This document shows positions 30,657 through 42,625 of a DNA stretch of 64,000 nucleotides, in pieces. The DNA is taken from positions 868,001-932,000 of the forward strand of contig OY987250.1 in the NCBI GenBank assembly GCA_963920765.1. The letters are read 5' to 3'. The translations under genes and the position numbers were made by a program. The notes beneath the pieces were generated by a model. The model ran no database searches. It worked only from the letters and a program-made list of their open reading frames with translations, and was not told the origin of the DNA. Origin of the DNA: Ulota crispa. Lineage: Eukaryota; Streptophyta; Bryopsida; Orthotrichales; Orthotrichaceae. How positions within the stretch are numbered: the first letter of the stretch is position 1; each line of letters opens with the position of its first letter.

Positions 30657-33315
30657 ATCTTGTGATAATCAAAGAAGACACGGTGAACAAAGTTTGTGAA
30701 TATCTAAATCAACTAATAGGATATTCAGAAGAACAAAATATAGTTCAAAACTCACATTCAACACAACTTGAGTTAAACTGGTCCAATTAATGCAAAGACA
30801 CTTATGATCTAGATTATACTCACATTTGATTATGATATATCAGTAGCCCAATTATTCATTGTTCCAAAAGAATCAATGATAGACTATGTCCCGTTTTTGC
30901 ACACAAATCAATATAGAATAAGTCAAACAGAAAAAACATTCATAGTCTCCTTGTTATGAATAGAAGAAGTTTCTAACAGGGTGCATCTTTTGAAACATAT
31001 TCACAAAATCCTTGAACTCAATAGCACCTAATCAGAAGAGGTGCAAGGTCAAACAAACTAATATCAAGCAGTTTTGTTTAACCCAAATCTAGTTGAATAG
31101 TGTATATGATGTCATAGTTTTTGCAGACAAGACGGTTGATGACTATAGACTAAATCACCAGTATATTTTCTAAAGTAGGACAGAAAGTATCTTTGCACTA
31201 GATTATATCTCAAGAACGCATGATAGACTTTAACTTGAGTTGTATTAAAGGTAATCATGTATATATCATTCACTTGTGGATTGGATATGGAAGAACATTA
31301 TGAAATTTGGATGATTTTCTAGGTGTGCTCAACTATTGTAAATTGCATCTAGAAAAACCAATTTAACTAAACTCAAGTCTAATTCCTAACAAGCTCTGCT
31401 ATAAGTTATTTTAGGATCTATATCTCCTTGTTATGCTTGAATTTGAGTAAACTTGTACTTGAATTTTGAGCTGATTAAGGGATCCTTTTGGTGATTCAAC
31501 TTGATTTGACTTAAATCTATAACTCTATCATAGACAAACATTACAAGTTGCTATTGTTATTAGAACACTTTTATATTACGGCAGCATAAACAGAAGCATA
31601 TCTTGAGCAATTCCTACTAACAAATTATTAATAATAAAAATTTGATGCACTCTTAATAAAAATCAAAAGCTATGAACTACCTTTGTCAAAAAGAATCAAT
31701 TGGCTAACATGGTCTTTGCATCCATGTAAATTAAAACACAATTATTGCACTCCAAAATCTGATTATAAAGTTATAGCATCGGGAGCAACAATTGCAACGT
31801 ATAGAATGGGCGTCATCAAACAATGCACAAGAAGAGGAATGGATCAAAGGACCTCCTAAATTGTTTCAATGACTCTCTAAACGTATGAGGACGCCTATCT
31901 AGCCTTTGAAAACCAACTCTTCCAACTCAAATATACTTGCTAAAAGCTAGAAAACAAGTTAGCTTACGGAACTAGGTGAACAATGTCTTGCAACAAAGAG
32001 CGCTTGCAACAAGAGCAACAGCGTGAGCAAAGAGAGAAAAAAGAATGAGCAACACAAAATTGATATAACAGGATGACAGAGAATGAGAAGTTGGCAAGAG
32101 CATGACAGTGGGGAGGGAGAATTCCTAGGGGCGAGACACTTAAATGCTAATACTTTAATTTGAATGATATGGGAGCTGCAAACTTACTTTAGCAAAAAAT
32201 TCAAACTTTCCGAGTTCTCAAAAGTTGCAATTCTTTCCAAAAATGTTGCTTTTTATTCTGTTAGCATGTAGCTTCACTGCTATTACTTAATAATACAACC
32301 GCTGATATTCTTGGATGCAGATCACATATTACTGATATGAATGTTACAATCCATGCCGCACCTTTTGCTAGCCTTTACATGGATACATGTCACTGTAGGC
32401 TATTTTTGTAACTTCTAGAGCATCAACTCACTCTTGGCATTCAAAGTATCAAAGGGGCTTATTTACATTATGAAGTAGTTCTAGTAGCTCTTAGCGCATG
32501 CTATTGTAAGCATTTACCATTAGAATTTTGATATTGTTTTTATAGCCTACATAGAATGCACAGAAGAATATAATTCAGTAAGTCTTTAAATTACAAATAT
32601 GTGAAAATATCTAGAAATAGTGAATATGTGATATTACAAAGGTGAAGTTGTGATATTAGAGAGGTCTTTATGGTTATATTACTTTGACTAGTAGTTTGTC
32701 TTTTTTTACGCTACATTGTCACCATCACATCAAACTTAATAATTTTAAAGAGTCATTGAATACTTGAACTGTTAAAATCTCTTCAATTTTACACTTGTTT
32801 CAAATCATTTGGTATTAGCAATAAAAACGTGACATTGTGAAAATAAAAAAAACCCCCAAAGAAAAAAGTATATTACATTATACTGGAGAATATTTGATGT
32901 AACAATGGGCGCTATGTGATATTACGGAGGACATTTTGATTTTAGTAGTATGATGGGGTTCACTTTAGCTCCAATAAATACAAGGATTGTTTTGAATTTC
33001 ATTTATTACCTTACTTATCAGCATTGCAAGATCAGACCTAGGTAATGAGAGTATTTTAAATACAAGTGAAGTCTCATGATTCTTGATCACCTCCCATCTT
33101 CACCCAATTCATTCCACAATACTCCTAGACCTAAATACCCCAATGCTTACTTTGATGCGCAAGTTTCATCCCAATCAAAGTATTTTTATACACCACTCCA
33201 ATCAACCCCCCATTTCCCCTTTTTGAACCATGGTGGCTCCAAAAGAGGTCAACACCCATCATCTACCAATCAATTCCACAAAAATTCCCAAGCCTAACTA
33301 CAGTAGTGGAATTTT
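30657..33315. other. Gene-free AT-rich interval
   Basis: No coding signal and no element ends. Scattered ACTTGAGTTAAA-type motifs appear (for example near 30771), similar to the palindromic motifs at 41.2-42.5 kb. Confidence 0.45.
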
Positions 33316-33545
33316 ATTGGATGAAGTGGCCTTACCTATTTTTCTAATCCATACATGGTAAAGTAGTGAAGATAGATACATTTTTTTGTAGATTTAAAGG
33401 TGGATGGCTTGAGTGGAATGCTAAAAACCATTCTTTAGCTTTGAAACCCTTGTATAAAATATGGTCATATATTTTTCAATATTCTAATAGAAGAATTAGC
33501 CACACCAATGTAGGTGTAGGAAATAAGCAATATTTAGCACAAAAT
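33316..33545. repeat. Dispersed repeat, copy 2
   Basis: Matches 6490-6790 in order and orientation, sharing GATGAAGTGGC, TTTTTCTAA, a GGATG(G/C)TT block, ATGTATAAAA-type and AATTAGC.....GGTGTAG segments. A 60-codon frame over it is not a gene. Confidence 0.5.
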
Positions 33546-36523
33546 TGACTTCACTAAGGTAGACACACCCTTCTCCAACCCTTTTTAAAAACTGCACCCC
33601 ACTTTTGTAGGCTTCTCCATCCATTGTTGAATCCATAGTGGAGCATTCAATGCCTCTAGCACAAGCAAATTCTGCAACATGTTAGGTGCTAAGTTAATTT
33701 GAGATGGTTGGAATTGGGACCCTCAAGTACCATTAGAGGAACAAACCTAAGCAGTCTTAAGGTTATTGTAGAGTTGCTTTTAGGATCCTTCAACCTGAAA
33801 CTTTGCCATTTAATAAAAGTTTGTACATTTATTTTATCCGCAAAAAACACGTTCCATGAAAGCCTGTTGCAATGCTAACCTCACAATATTACTTTCTCAT
33901 TTTACCAAGAACTTGGGGTTTCCAAATCCATAAAGTGAACCTAGTTCACTACACATAAGTCAATGAAGGGCCATGGCGGAAACGCTCAAGTGTTTTTCCC
34001 AGCAAGCGTAGTACCAATAATGTACTCACTATTTTATAGGTGTTCAATTGTATCCTACTCCTAGGTCCACCACTAATGTGATAGCATCCAAACTTGATAA
34101 CTTAAGAGGTTTTGCAACAACCTACAAAGAGTTTGAGGCAAAAAATATTTTTCCCATGTAAGAAGATTAAAATTTTGAGATTGTAAATTTTATGTGCAAA
34201 ACTGAAATTTTTGCAAATTATGGGAGTCAAAAAATGTTCTAGATTCATGGCCAATGTCTAGATGTATGCAATTCCACCAATAGCCAAACCTTTTTTAGCT
34301 CTTTATTTCTTACTTCACTTTGAGACACATGGCATGACTTAAGTAGTCCCAACCTTGCAAAAGACAAAAGAACGCATTCCAAAGCACTTACTCTTGCTTA
34401 TGATGGAAATAGCACACCCTACTTGTTGGGTATGAGGCATTGTTGGTAAAGGGTACTTCCACCTTAGAGCAAGGTCTATGATTCCAAAAATGAATTATTC
34501 ATTCCCAAATTCATTCTCTCCATGGTAAATAATTGAAGTCTCAGATTTTCTAGCGGGTGATGATAAATAGTGCATTTCCACCCTGTCTCCACTCTCCACG
34601 TTGATGTTTGTGCAGTAATATGAGCCTTAAAAGCATTGGCTTTGGGTTTCTACCTTTATGTGAATCTGAAAACATTGAACGCCTCCCTCTATACTATGCT
34701 TGTGCCTAAGCTCCCACTCCCTCTAACAATCCTAAACTCGCTTTTGCTTCCTGCCCCTTCTCCCTTGCACTTTGCTTCCCGCCTCTACTCACTTACTACT
34801 AACAACCTCCCTTGCAACTCCTTTTTGCCGCTTCTCTCGTTGCTATTGTTTTATGCGCTGCACTTCTCCTTGCTTTTCCTAAAGTTTTCTTGCATTTTTG
34901 TTTTTGAAAGCTAGGGTTTGAGGCTTGAGGGATTTGCTACTCTTGCTACCATTGTCTCTTTCCTCTCATTGTTGAAACATTACTCACTTGCTCTTCTTAC
35001 ACTTGTGTTTGTGATATTCAACCTTTGTATTTGCTTGCTGCTGCTTATCAGGATTACAATGCTGCAATTTGGCCAACTTGATTCCAACTAAGTTTGATTT
35101 CTCTAGTGTTTCTTCTTGCTTTTGTCCATGTGCTTGCAATGCGTGCATCTTCAGGGTTTGCTTGTGCAAAACTTTGAGCGCAACAAAAGCCGATGATAAT
35201 CTGTATGAGAAGGTGGTGTAGGATTTAGAGAGAAATTGAGTGCAACATTGTGTAGGATTGTAACTTGTTTTATGAAATCAGAGAATTTTGGTAGTTCTAA
35301 ATCCCTAAAGTTGCAATGTTTTTGCAATTAATCACAGGCAAGTTGTAGCTGATTTTGCTTAAACTAGTTTTTGAATTTGCAACTCTACCAAAACTCTACT
35401 CCAAGTTTGTTTTGTCAAACTCTATTGCTAAATTTGTTGAACTCCAAAACCTAATTAGCTCCCTAATCATTATTGTAAGGTGTGGAGTTTGACTAAATTT
35501 GTTTGCTTGTTTAGTTTTTATTTTATTTTTTTGTTGGAAAGAGTGTAAGTTTCACTAGCAAGTAGCCTACATTATCAATATTTTGGTGGATGTACTGGCT
35601 ATTCTATACATATAAACTTTGCAATGTGAGCTGAACCACAAATGCAATTGCTTTTTATTCAATTGATATAGATTACAATCAAATCTTTGCAGATTACCTG
35701 TGATTGATTCTATAGTATTTAATTCACACCAGTTCAATGCTGAGACACGAGGTTTCATGTTTCAATCTTTACTTGATTTTTCATTATTCAGAATCTAAGA
35801 ATTCCGACATAAGTGCAAAAGTGCAGCGAGTGTTTATACGGTTGTTAAAATCTGGTTACAAACTTTGCTGTGAACATGTGTGTTTAATTTTTCTCAAACC
35901 TTGACTAATTGTTAGTTGCACAAAAACTCAATTAGTAGCTCTTGCAATATTCTCAAATGAAGAATTAAATTTTCATTTGCCTCACTTCTTATACATTCTA
36001 AATCCTTGGTTCCAATTTTTGTATGGTAGATTACTTTCTACCATGAAACAGGCTTGTTAGTTTAAATCAACATCAATGTAACTCTATACTTGAATTGCCA
36101 ATGGTCACTTTAGGGAGATTTTACTATATTTGAGCTAAAAATACAAACTGCACAAGTTATGTTGCCATGAACTGATATAAACTGAGTGAAGTATGTTTTT
36201 ATTTTAACTCAACTCAATCTAACTGGCTCAACATAAATTCAATCACATCCATTCAACTTGAGTCAAGATAAAATATCACTTAGAATTGTCTTACAAAAAC
36301 CAAATCACACAAATTCAATAGTATGAGAAATTCATGACACTTGTATTGAGGTGAAAGACTCTTACAAAGCACAAACAATATAAATCAACGCAAGTTGAGT
36401 TAAAAATACAATATGAATACTAACACAGTACATTGCAACAACAACAAAATACAACAAAATAATAAAATTAAGATCAAGCGCAAGAAATTGTTGTCCTAAA
36501 ATAGAAAAAGTAGCACAATTAAA
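33546..36523. other. Gene-free AT-rich interval
   Basis: No protein-like frames. A pyrimidine-rich patch at 34690-34870 gives a Leu/Ser-rich 92-codon frame that is compositional, not a gene. Confidence 0.45.
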
Positions 36524-36848
36524 TGTTCAAAGGTTGGAATAGAGCATTAGAAGTTTGCTCTAGGCCAAAGGAGATATGGTACGTGGGATATTTAGCATTG
36601 GAGAGAGAGTATGTGGTAGAAAGCACCTCATAGAGAGCATGTGGTAGGAAGCACTTTGTAGAGAGCATTAGACCATGGGCATGGTTATCCCATATGGTTA
36701 GGTGAAGGAAAAGTGGTTGGAAAAGTACATAGATGAGAGGGTTTGGGAACACTCTCATCTAAATCCTTTCATCTTTTCCATTTGTATCTTATTCATTTGA
36801 GTATGCCATGTGTGCTTTTGCTCTTCTATCTTCCCTTTCTTTTCAATA
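36524..36848 (+). repeat. 5' LTR of Copia copy 1
   Basis: Starts TGTTCAAAGG and is alignable with the 3' LTR of copy 2 (58896 leftwards, TGTTGAAAG...), sharing GTTTGCTCTAGGCCAAAG, CATGTGGTAGAAA, ATCCCATATxG, ACACTCTCATCT and CTTCCATTTGTAT-type blocks up to ...TTTCAATA. The 3' limit is set by where the two copies stop matching and could be off by a few bases. Confidence 0.75.
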
Positions 36849-37533
36849 GGTTATGGGCCCACTTCTTAGAGTGTGGAGGTGCATTGTGGTGAGTGGATAT
36901 CACATTTGAGCTTGGTGAAAGACTAAATTTGAATTAGTGGAGGTGTGGACTTTATTGAAGTTTGTTGGAAGATCTGATTTATCATGTTAGAAGAGTTGAT
37001 CCACTTTGGAGTTTATTTAAAGGTTCATTTGGTGTTGCATAAGCTTTTGGAGGAGTGGAGTTGCTAACAATGGAATTGCACCATCAAAGAACTTGTTTGA
37101 AGCACAAAGAGGTGATTTGTGAGTTTGTACTTGCTTTAATTGGTTTCTACCCTTACTTGAGGTTGTTTATTCAAGTGGATGTATAATATTTGTTCAAAGG
37201 GGGCTGAAATTGCAAGGAGTGAGTTTGAGGGTGAAGTTTGAGTGATAACCTCACATTTATGATAGATCTTGTGTTCTTTTGAGGATTGGATTGTATATTC
37301 CATCTCCTTATGTGTAGAGAGAGCTAGGGTTTGCTTAGAAGGTGGTTGAGTTGCATACTTCAGTCCCTTATTTTTTGAAGCTAGCTAGCATTGAGAGTGG
37401 TTGAGTGGCATATTTCATCCCTTTGTGTGTAAAAAGAATAAGGGTTTATTTGTTTAGAGGTTAGACTCTCTATTTCAGCTCTTTGCTATTTTTTTGTAAT
37501 ATTGAGTGAACTTTGAGTTGCATACTCTAACCA

Positions 37534-40500
37534 TGACCATGTATGAGAATGAATCGCCATGTGTTGTGGAGAAGTTCAATGGAGACAACTTCTCTATGTT
37601 CAAGTTCAACATGGAGATGATTCTTAATGAGAAGGATCTTTGGACATCATAGAGGGCAATGAAGAGGTTTTTTTAAGTGGTAGCAACTCCAAGGTCATTT
37701 TGGCCTTCAAGAAGCGTGAGAAGACAGCGTTTTGCATTTTGTACACCCACATGGTGGATGTACAAATCCAGCATGTCAAGTTTTGCAAGGGAGCTGCAGA
37801 AGCATGGAAGATTCTACGCGGTATCCATGAGACAAAGAGCTTGGTCAATGTGTTATTTTTTAAGCGCAAGTTCTTCACCATAAAGATGCAAGAGACGGAT
37901 GATCTTTTGCAATACATCAATAAAGTGAAGACTCTTGCGGACCAACCCGACGCCCTTGATGTGCCCGTGACAAAAGGAAACATTGTCATGACTATTTTGG
38001 AGAGTTTGCTTCCTTTTTTTTGAGAACTTAATTGTGGCAATAGAGACCAAAGATTTGAAGGAGCTCATCCTCACATACATGACGTTGCGGTTGATGTATG
38101 AAGTGACAAAGAAGAAAGAGCATCACATTGTGGCTAAGGATTATGCGGCGTTGGTTGCTCGCCACAAAAGTGGTGGAGATTCAACCAATGTTTAATGTGA
38201 GTCTTTTCTATGTTTCCATTTTGGCAAACCGGGCCACTTTGCTTGTAATTGCTACATACGCAAGAGTAGCAATGGTGAGAACGCCAACAAAGCAAAGGAA
38301 GAAGAGAGTGGCAAGGATTATGCATTCATGGCTTCTAATGATGGTCCATTGAACTTGGGAGGTAATTGGATTATGGATTTTGGAGCTACTATCTAAATGT
38401 CATTGCATAGAGTTCATTTTGACACCTTTGAGGCCATTTTGGCAAAGAAGGTATTCATAGGTGATGATTCGGTGCTCTAAATCATTGGAAGGGGCTCCAT
38501 TTTGGTAGACACCCTTGTTGAGAGATGCACCAAGCGCATTCAATTGAAGAATGTGTTGTATATGTCCAAGTTACAAAGCAAACTCCTTTCGATGAGCAAG
38601 ATAGTAGAGGGAGGGTTAAATGTGTAATTTGGAAGTCTTAGGTGCATTGTGAGGTCTCCCAATGGAGTCACACAAGCCATGGTATCACGTGAAGACAACT
38701 TGTATTGTTTGCAATGCAAGATTGTGCATGGAGGAGAGAGTGTTCAAGTTGCCACTTCAAACAAAGATGGGTTGATTTTGTGGCATCGACGCATGAGGCA
38801 CTTGAATGTGTACACTTTGAGGGCTCTTCCAAGCTTGGTGAGTAGCCTTGACCTTCCCAAGTGCCATGGTGATGGTTTGCCAAATGCATGTAAAGATTGT
38901 ATTGAGGGCAAACAGCTACAGCATTCCTTTCTAAATGATGGTGCCACACGTGCCACCAAGGTATTGGGCATTGTACATTCAGACGTGTGTAGCCCCATGA
39001 AGACCATGTCTTTGGGTGAAGCAAAATTGACAATTTTTCAAGAAATGTGTAGGTGTACCTTCTCAAGGCTAAGAACAAGTGTTTTGAGCGGTTCAAGAAA
39101 TTCAAGGCCTTGGTAGAGAAGGATGCGAAGTGTTCAATCAAGGTGTTGCGGTCTGACAACGGCGGGGAGTACACTTCCAACCAATTTGAGGCTTATTTGA
39201 AGGCTCAAGGTTTTGTGCACCAAACCTCAAGTCTACATACACTGCAATAAAATGGAGTGGCCGAGAAGGCCAATTGTATCATTGTAGAGATGGCTAGCAG
39301 CATGATGTATGGCCAAAAATTTGGCCTAGAGTATTGGACCAAAGTGGTGAGCAATGCATTGTACATTTGCAATCAATGTCCCACTAGTGCGGTGCATGAC
39401 AAGACTCTACAAGAAGTGGGGAGTAGGAGAAGGCATTTGGTGGCTCACATTAGAGAGTTTGAGTGTATTGCATATGTCAAGATCTCCGATGCATCAAGGA
39501 CCAAGCTTGATGCAAAGGCGGTGAGGTGTTTATTTTTGAAATATTATGAAGGCTCCAATGCAAATAGACTCATTTTTTTAGAGTTTAAAAAGATCATTTG
39601 ATATAGTGATGTGATCTTTTATGAGTTTGGAGATTTGCAAGGGAAGTTGGAGTTGGATCCAAATGGAAGTAATGGTGACCTCGTTGTAGACACACCTTCA
39701 ACTTTCTCGCATGATGATGATAATGATGGAGATGATGAGGACCAACCTTTTAAGCATGGAGATGGTGACATTGTGGAAGATGCAAGCGCAAGCCAAGGTG
39801 ATGAGGGCTCCAAATTCAAGAAGGTCACAAAGAAGAAGGAAGCAAAAGGCATTGCTCTAAGCGTTGAAGTGGGAAGTTGCTAACATGTGGAAGGCGTGTG
39901 GCAGTCCACCAGGGTAAGCAAATCTTTGGGAGAGTGGTGGAAGAACTACATCTTTTCTAAACCATCTTTTTTCTCAGATCATGCTAATGTAGCGCTTATT
40001 CATGACTCAACCACACTTGGAGAGGCTTTGGAGTCTTGTGATGCAAGCAAGTGGGAGGCGGCCATGAAAAAAGAGTATCACTCCCTCCATGTGAACGGCA
40101 CGTGGGAATTAATCACCTTTCCATCATCTCACAAAGCGGTGGGATGCAAGTGAGTGTTCAAGACCAAGAGAGATGTCACGGGGAGATTGTGCGGCAAAAG
40201 GCAAGGTTGGTGGTGAAGGAGTTTCCTCAAGTCCAGGGAGTGGACTTCAACAAGACATTTGCTCTTGAGGCCAAGTTCACCACCATATGTTACGTTGTGA
40301 TACTTGGAGCATTATTGGATTTGGAGATGCACCAAATGGATGTGAAGACGGCTTTTCTCAATGGCGACTTGGAGGAAGATATCTATATGAAGCAATCTAA
40401 GGGGTTTGTGCAACGTGGTCATGAGCACTTTGTTTGCAAGCTTACAAAGTCCTTGTATGGACTGAAGCAAACATCGAGGGCATGGTATCAAAATATTGAT

Positions 40501-40590
40501 GCAAGTCTTTTGGGTTTTGATTTTGAAAGGAATGTGGCTGATCATAGTTTGTATTTTGCACAAGTGGGAGCTCATGTGATGCTTGTGCTT
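37534..40590 (+). pseudogene. Copia gag-pol, degenerate and truncated
   Basis: Gag (UBN2 type) from ATG 37534, with a 1-base frameshift near 37643 and another in a T-run near 38015. The zinc knuckle CFHFGKPGHFACNC has lost its second Cys (now Phe). The protease motif reads DFGAT where DSGAT is expected. GAG-pre-integrase follows, then integrase with HRRMRH...CKDC, the catalytic Asp residues in HSDV and RSDNGGEY, and Glu in NGVAEK. Reverse transcriptase runs from VFKTKRD through MDVKTAFLNGDLEEDIYM and LYGLKQ to about residue DHSLYF. In-frame stops include TAA 39248 inside the conserved QQNGV motif and TGA 40151 inside the conserved CKWVFK motif. Not functional. Confidence 0.9.
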
Positions 40591-40603
40591 GTGCTAGAAA
40601 CTA

Positions 40604-41260
40604 GAGGCAACTGCCTTCCTCAAATCATACAGTACGACAGACGGCAAACTTAGGGAATGGTCAAATAAAGGCAAGGATGAGTTGCAAGAGTCCAATTGTA
40701 ACTTTGCATTAATCGACTTTTGCAATATTCTAAGAATCATCAACAAGGAGATATCCACGGCCCCTTATTTCACGGATTTTCTAGAGGTGTTGGACAGACA
40801 AGCCAAACCTTGACTAATGAATTCCAATGTTTGGTTATGGATTGCTAATGACTAAGAAACCAAATTGCTACTGAGGTTGTACATTCAGGCCAAACCATTG
40901 GCAAAAGTCTACTTTTTGCACAATGCAATCTAGACCTTTGTCAAAACAAGTGCCTCAAAGATCTACCTGAATGGACAGCAAAGTCAAAGGCTCCTTTGCA
41001 ATTGATGTTCCTCATCAAAAAGAGCTTCGGGATTAAAAAAGGTCAAATTACCAACCAATTCAATGTACTAGCAGCCAACGCCTAACAAGTTTCTCACATC
41101 GGGACAATACAACGAGCTGCTATATAGGATCTACAACATTGAATTGAGAATGGAGTTCTATTTGAAGATGTTAGATATGTTTTGCAAATGAAATGATGGA
41201 GTCGTCTCCATTTTCGATGGAGGGAAGATCATCTGCGCTGCTTGGATGAGTGTCCTTTAA
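40604..41260 (+). pseudogene. Methyltransferase-like coding fragment (tentative)
   Basis: One continuous register of about 218 codons from 40604 to TAA 41258, with six in-frame stops (40811, 40853, 40931, 41003, 41069, 41189) and no frameshift. Features resembling DNA/RNA amino-methyltransferases are NSNVWLWIAND, KVYFLHNAI, KIYLNGQ, and near the end NDGVVSIFDGGKIICAAW, which looks like the glycine-rich SAM-binding loop (FxGxG) followed by the Ala-rich helix. No catalytic (D/N)PPY motif is visible, so the assignment is weak. It begins immediately where the Copia copy is broken off, so its own 5' end is missing or displaced. Confidence 0.35.
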
Positions 41261-41276
41261 CTTGACCCAAGTTAAA
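41256..41276. repeat. 21-bp perfect palindrome
   Basis: TTTAACTTG - ACC - CAAGTTAAA. First of three palindromes of related sequence within 1.25 kb. Confidence 0.85.
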
Positions 41277-41363
41277 TCCATGCTGCTCCTTCACAAATCA
41301 CCACTAGATTGCCATGTGTTGTTTTTTTTTCTTTAGGACCTCCTTGCTATCTGCGTCAATTCC

Positions 41364-41386
41364 ATTTAACTCAATCTGAGTTAAAT
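41364..41386. repeat. 23-bp perfect palindrome
   Basis: ATTTAACTCA - ATC - TGAGTTAAAT. Same core (AACTyA...TrAGTT) as the neighbouring palindromes, 88 bp after the first. Confidence 0.85.
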
Positions 41387-41410
41387 CCTTTCAACCCTTC
41401 TAACTAGTTT

Positions 41411-42460
41411 ATGCCGTCTACTCAAATGAGTTCCTTGAAGCATTTTGTCATCACAAACAAAGATTACAAGGAGAGGTTCCTTGAGCTCACATTTAGGTCT
41501 AGAAACATGGACAAGGACAATTTCCTTGAGTCCCAATATTTGCTTGACCAAAGCAAATACGCCAAGAAAGAGGAGGCAAAAGGATCATTGTCATTTGTGC
41601 GCAAGAACACATGCATTGACAAGGGAAAACAGAAGATCTACAAGGAGGAGGAGCAGGAGGAGGAAGGAACAAAGGAGATAATCCTATAAACCATGACTCA
41701 GAAGACTTGAATTGTTGGGACAACATTCCCCAAGAGCAACCTACACTAGATCCATTGACACCTTTGGTTTCTAATGCAGATTTTGATTCAAGTGATTCCT
41801 CAAGTTCATTGGATGTGCAAGAAACAACTCCAATTCCAATTGTTGAGCATAGCAAGAGGAAACACGTTGTCTCTCCGATGGTTTCAAAAGAGCAAAAGAT
41901 GATTATGAACTTTGTGTAAGAGGCCATGGATAAGAACAACTCACAAATCAAGAAGAGAACAAGCGAGCCCAAAAGGATATGCAAAAGTTCATGACAAATA
42001 TGGCAGTGGCTTTAATGAAGATTATCCAGGCAATGGTTCAGAGTATCGTTGCCTATATAATGGCAGGCACGCCTCTACAAATTTCTATTCCTTGTGGTGA
42101 TTCAAGCCCTTTCATGAACAAAAACCGTGCCCATGGATCTGTCAACAGTGCTTGCAAAGATCTTTTAGAGTTGCTTACTTGGTCGCAGTTGTAGAATACC
42201 CTGCAGCCAATGCCATCTCAACTATCCCTAATGACTCATCCTATTAAGGAGCCTGGAGGTGTTTGCTTGGTTTAGCTAGAGACTGCGACTACCACACTTA
42301 CAAATACCAATCCTTTATTGAACAAACTAGCCAAGGACATTTCTTTAGCGGACGTTGCAATTAGCACAAACAAAGCGCCATAGGCAAAAGAGCAAAAGCA
42401 CATAGAGCAGTCTCTAGACCATGTGACTGCTACTCCTCTAGGTTATTCCCAATGATTCTC
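41411..42460 (+). pseudogene. Unrecognised charged/linker coding region
   Basis: Protein-like sequence in three successive frames: 41411-41689 (charged, Glu/Lys-rich, ending in EEEQEEEG), 41690-41919 (acidic Ser/Asp-rich, SSDSSSSLDVQE), and 41979-42460 (MAVALMKIIQAM, ISIPCGDSSPF, TTTLTNTNPLL) with stops at several points. No domain is recognised. It could be the middle part of one gene that includes the fragments on either side, or transposon protein. Confidence 0.35.
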
Positions 42461-42469
42461 TGTCTGTCA

Positions 42470-42492
42470 ATTCAACTCAAATTGAGTTGAAT
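42470..42492. repeat. 23-bp perfect palindrome
   Basis: ATTCAACTCAA - A - TTGAGTTGAAT, related to the palindromes at 41256 and 41364. Confidence 0.85.
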
Positions 42493-42625
42493 GGTCTTCC
42501 ATTCAATCTTGCTAGTTAGAGTTTTAGCATATTGAAACTTCTTAAACAGATTCATTGACCGTGTACACATCTATTAATATTTTCCCCTTGAGGGCTATAA
42601 TAAATGCATATTTCTCACACATATC

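Larger units (their letters stand above)
36524..40600 (+). mobile_element. Copia-type LTR retrotransposon, 3'-truncated (copy 1)
   Basis: It comprises a 5' LTR (about 36524-36848), an untranslated leader of about 690 bp, and gag-protease-integrase-reverse transcriptase (37534-40590). It stops inside reverse transcriptase before the YVDD catalytic motif; RNase H and the 3' LTR are missing. The sequence that follows (from about 40604) belongs to an unrelated gene. Copy 2 of the same family is at 58610-60167 on the other strand. Confidence 0.85.

Noticed and set aside
34636-34914. 92-codon + strand frame, Leu/Ser-rich, looks membrane-like
   Set aside because: Product of a pyrimidine-rich tract; no homology, no gene context.
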